Assembly: GCF_014839805.1 (NCBI RefSeq)
Contig: NC_051124.1
Coordinates: 2,604,001-2,668,000, forward strand
DNA from: Manduca sexta
Lineage: Eukaryota > Arthropoda > Insecta > Lepidoptera > Sphingidae
Direction: 5' to 3'
Length of the DNA stretch: 64,000 nucleotides
In this document: positions 63,101 to 64,000 of the stretch, piece by piece
Numbering within the stretch: position 1 is the stretch's first letter
Layout: each line of letters begins with the position of its first letter
Made by a program: the position numbers and the translations under genes
The notes under the pieces: generated by a model
The model's database searches: none
Told to the model about the DNA's origin: nothing
Seen by the model: the letters and a program-made list of their open reading frames with translations, nothing else

Positions 63101-64000
63101 CCCTCATACACGGACTATGGTGAGTTGTGAGTTGTGAGTTGTGTAGGACGAGTCGCACCACCTGAAGTCGCACAAGGCGCAGTGCACGGGCGCGCTGCGG
63201 GCGCTGTGCGGCGGCGCGGCGCGCGCGGTGCTGCTGAGCGGCACGCCCGCGCTCAGCCGCCCCGCCGAGCTCTACACGCAGCTCGTGCTCATCGACGCCA
63301 AGCTCACACCCTCATACACGGACTATGGTGAGTTGTGAGTTGTGTAGGACGAGTCGCACCACCTGAAGTCGCACAAGGCGCAGTGCACGGGCGCGCTGCG
63401 GGCGCTGTGCGGCGGCGCGGCGCGCGCGGTGCTGCTGAGCGGCACGCCCGCGCTCAGCCGCCCCGCCGAGCTCTACACGCAGCTCGTGCTCATCGACGCC
63501 AAGCTCACACCCTCATACACGGACTATGGTGAGTTGTGAGTTGTGTAGGACGAGTCGCACCACCTGAAGTCGCACAAGGCGCAGTGCACGGGCGCGCTGC
63601 GGGCGCTGTGCGGCGGCGCGGCGCGCGCGGTGCTGCTGAGCGGCACGCCCGCGCTCAGCCGCCCCGCCGAGCTCTACACGCAGCTCGTGCTCATCGACGC
63701 CAAGCTCACACCCTCATACACGGACTATGGTGAGTTGTGAGTTGTGTAGGACGAGTCGCACCACCTGAAGTCGCACAAGGCGCAGTGCACGGGCGCGCTG
63801 CGGGCGCTGTGCGGCGGCGCGGCGCGCGCGGTGCTGCTGAGCGGCACGCCCGCGCTCAGCCGCCCCGCCGAGCTCTACACGCAGCTCGTGCTCATCGACG
63901 CCAAGCTCACACCCTCATACACGGACTATGGTGAGTTGTGAGTTGTGTAGGACGAGTCGCACCACCTGAAGTCGCACAAGGCGCAGTGCACGGGCGCGCT
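59790..64000 (+). CDS. Marcal1: SMARCAL1/Marcal1 annealing helicase, 5' part, gene span
   Basis: Seven visible exons join in frame (exon ends 60126, 60414, 61374, 61772, 62138, 62680, 63327). The N-terminus [20 protein letters not shown] resembles the RPA32-binding motif that opens SMARCAL1. A HARP domain follows across exons 1-2 (about residues 70-150: [13 protein letters not shown], then [10 protein letters not shown] and LPPFILK). Then comes the SNF2 ATPase: [10 protein letters not shown], motif [12 protein letters not shown], motif Ia [13 protein letters not shown], motif II VVIIDESHHLK, motif [20 protein letters not shown]. These blocks and their spacing are those of SMARCAL1, which rewinds RPA-coated single-stranded DNA and remodels stalled forks. 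One HARP domain, as in flies. The gene leaves the window inside an unusual array of exon 7 copies. Confidence 0.95.
60299..60414 (+). CDS. Marcal1: SMARCAL1 exon 2 (end of HARP domain)
   Basis: 116 nt, phase 1 to 0, acceptor tttcag, donor gtaaga. Encodes [20 protein letters not shown] and ends GALPPFILK. Confidence 0.92.
60830..61195 (+). mobile_element. Non-LTR retrotransposon 3' end in SMARCAL1 intron 2
   Basis: A stretch with ctgcctttcttcttcgggca, gtcatcgcttaggtagttag, attgtcctcatcggtgagga and ccctgtcagcccgagctggc, ending gtgatgaataaagcatttta and a (TTTTA)n run. The A/T simple tail after aataaa-like text is the style of LINE 3' ends. No coding part present. Confidence 0.5.
61274..61374 (+). 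CDS. Marcal1: SMARCAL1 exon 3
   Basis: 101 nt, phase 0 to 2, acceptor ttacag, donor gtttgt. Encodes [20 protein letters not shown] and then [10 protein letters not shown], the Q-motif-like entry into the SNF2 ATPase. Confidence 0.92.
61638..61772 (+). CDS. Marcal1: SMARCAL1 exon 4 (Walker A)
   Basis: 135 nt, phase 2 to 2, acceptor cgtcag, donor gtataa. Encodes [20 protein letters not shown] (motif I, ATP binding) and [13 protein letters not shown]. Confidence 0.95.
61850..61955 (-). mobile_element. Family B repeat piece in SMARCAL1 intron 4
   Basis: Contains gcataattgtgttgactggc, agtcatctcttgcgagtcaa and ccccacactgctaaccatca, matching in orientation the copy at 18955-19170. Confidence 0.55.
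62033..62138 (+). CDS. Marcal1: SMARCAL1 exon 5
   Basis: 106 nt, phase 2 to 0, acceptor ttacag, donor gtattt. Encodes [20 protein letters not shown] and then [15 protein letters not shown]. Confidence 0.92.
62290..62560 (+). mobile_element. Helitron-like element (family E) in SMARCAL1 intron 5
   Basis: Begins acatatattataaatgtgaa, has gagctcaacggacttggctg and ends gtgggcgaattgggggacaa, tatctagtaatct. Same sentence order and CTAGT end as the copy at 46415. Confidence 0.45.
62597..62680 (+). CDS. Marcal1: SMARCAL1 exon 6
   Basis: 84 nt, 28 codons, phase 0 at both ends, acceptor tttcag, donor gtaagt. Encodes [20 protein letters not shown] then KKFGVVII, leading directly into the DESH box of exon 7. 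Confidence 0.95.
63100..63146 (+). repeat. Left edge of the exon 7 array: truncated copy plus spacer
   Basis: Starts with the last 19 or so bases of exon 7 (cctcatacacggactatg) without the rest, followed by a spacer with one extra gagttgt heptamer compared with later spacers (27 instead of 20 bases). Upstream of 63100 the sequence is ordinary AT-rich intron. Confidence 0.85.
63147..63327 (+). CDS. Marcal1: SMARCAL1 exon 7, copy 1 (helicase motifs II and III)
   Basis: 181 nt, phase 0 to 1, preceded by gtgtag and followed by gtgagt. Encodes [20 protein letters not shown], then [18 protein letters not shown] and ends KLTPSYTDY plus one base. DESH completes the Walker B box begun by exon 6. Reading through the donor meets TGA four codons later. 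The exon is very GC-rich. Four more copies follow at a 201-bp period; which one is spliced in cannot be told. Confidence 0.85.
63348..63528 (+). CDS. Marcal1: SMARCAL1 exon 7, copy 2
   Basis: By eye identical to copy 1 over 181 nt, with the same donor and TAG acceptor, after a 20-base spacer (63328-63347). Including two copies in one transcript would shift the frame, because 181 is not a multiple of 3. Probably a duplicate or an assembly product. Confidence 0.6.
63549..63729 (+). CDS. Marcal1: SMARCAL1 exon 7, copy 3
   Basis: By eye identical to copies 1 and 2, 20-base spacer at 63529-63548. Confidence 0.6.
63750..63930 (+). CDS. Marcal1: SMARCAL1 exon 7, copy 4
   Basis: By eye identical to the earlier copies, spacer at 63730-63749. 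Confidence 0.6.
63951..64000 (+). CDS. Marcal1: SMARCAL1 exon 7, copy 5, cut by window edge
   Basis: First 50 bases of another identical copy; the array continues past the window by an unknown number of units. Confidence 0.6.

Larger units (their letters stand above)
63100..64000 (+). repeat. 201-bp tandem array built on SMARCAL1 exon 7
   Basis: Unit = 181-base exon plus 20-base spacer gtgagttgtgagttgtgtag. Four complete units, one partial unit on each side. No difference between units was seen, so the array is recent, homogenised or artificial. Confidence 0.95.

Noticed and set aside
63134..63934. Four identical 65-codon frames starting [10 protein letters not shown]
   Set aside because: They are the wrong-frame shadow of the SMARCAL1 exon 7 copies; the real frame reads DESHHLK.

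Overview
The window looks like a piece of a lepidopteran (moth or butterfly) nuclear genome. It is AT-rich, its coding exons are split by GT-AG introns, and its long introns are littered with short diverged retroposons, MITEs and Helitron-like fragments of the kinds typical of Lepidoptera. There are no bacterial operons, no CRISPR array and no obvious virus-derived gene. The order is inferred from gene structure and repeat style; the species is not identifiable from the sequence alone.

Left to right: (1) positions 1-52125, minus strand, hold the 5' part of a Niemann-Pick C1 (NPC1) sterol transporter gene. The signal-peptide exon is at 52048-52125, the sterol-binding N-terminal domain is spread over exons at 34889-35011, 3175-3391, 2984-3063 and 2649-2861, and the first transmembrane segment is at 2157-2349. 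Two further phase-compatible candidate exons lie at 467-526 and 1-76, and the gene runs off the left edge. Introns 1 (17.0 kb) and 2 (31.5 kb) fill most of the window with transposon remains. (2) A two-exon Myb/SANT-like DNA-binding protein gene is divergent to NPC1 at 53614-54479. (3) A single-exon GPANK1-like gene (ankyrin repeats, zinc finger, G-patch) is at 56875-57774. (4) Convergent to it is a single-exon mitochondrial carnitine/acylcarnitine carrier (colt/SLC25A20) at 58251-59147, minus strand. (5) Divergent from the carrier, 642 bp away, a SMARCAL1/Marcal1 annealing helicase gene starts at 59790 and runs off the right edge.

The strangest feature is at the right end. The SMARCAL1 exon that carries helicase motifs II (DESH) and III (SGTP) is tandemly repeated at a 201-bp period: four complete 181-bp exon copies and the start of a fifth, separated by only 20 bp. 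Each spacer has a perfect splice donor at one end and a TAG acceptor at the other but is too short to be a normal intron. Other notable structures are a nearly perfect 358-bp palindrome flanked by TTAA at 56129-56486 with a 113-bp sibling at 46130-46242, a TAA-flanked Harbinger-like MITE at 29801-30037, and a 75-bp retroposon fragment at 4039-4113 with an intact 12-bp target-site duplication.

The genes do not form a pathway: NPC1 moves sterol out of late endosomes, colt imports acylcarnitine into mitochondria, SMARCAL1 rewinds RPA-coated DNA, and the other two are predicted nuclear proteins.
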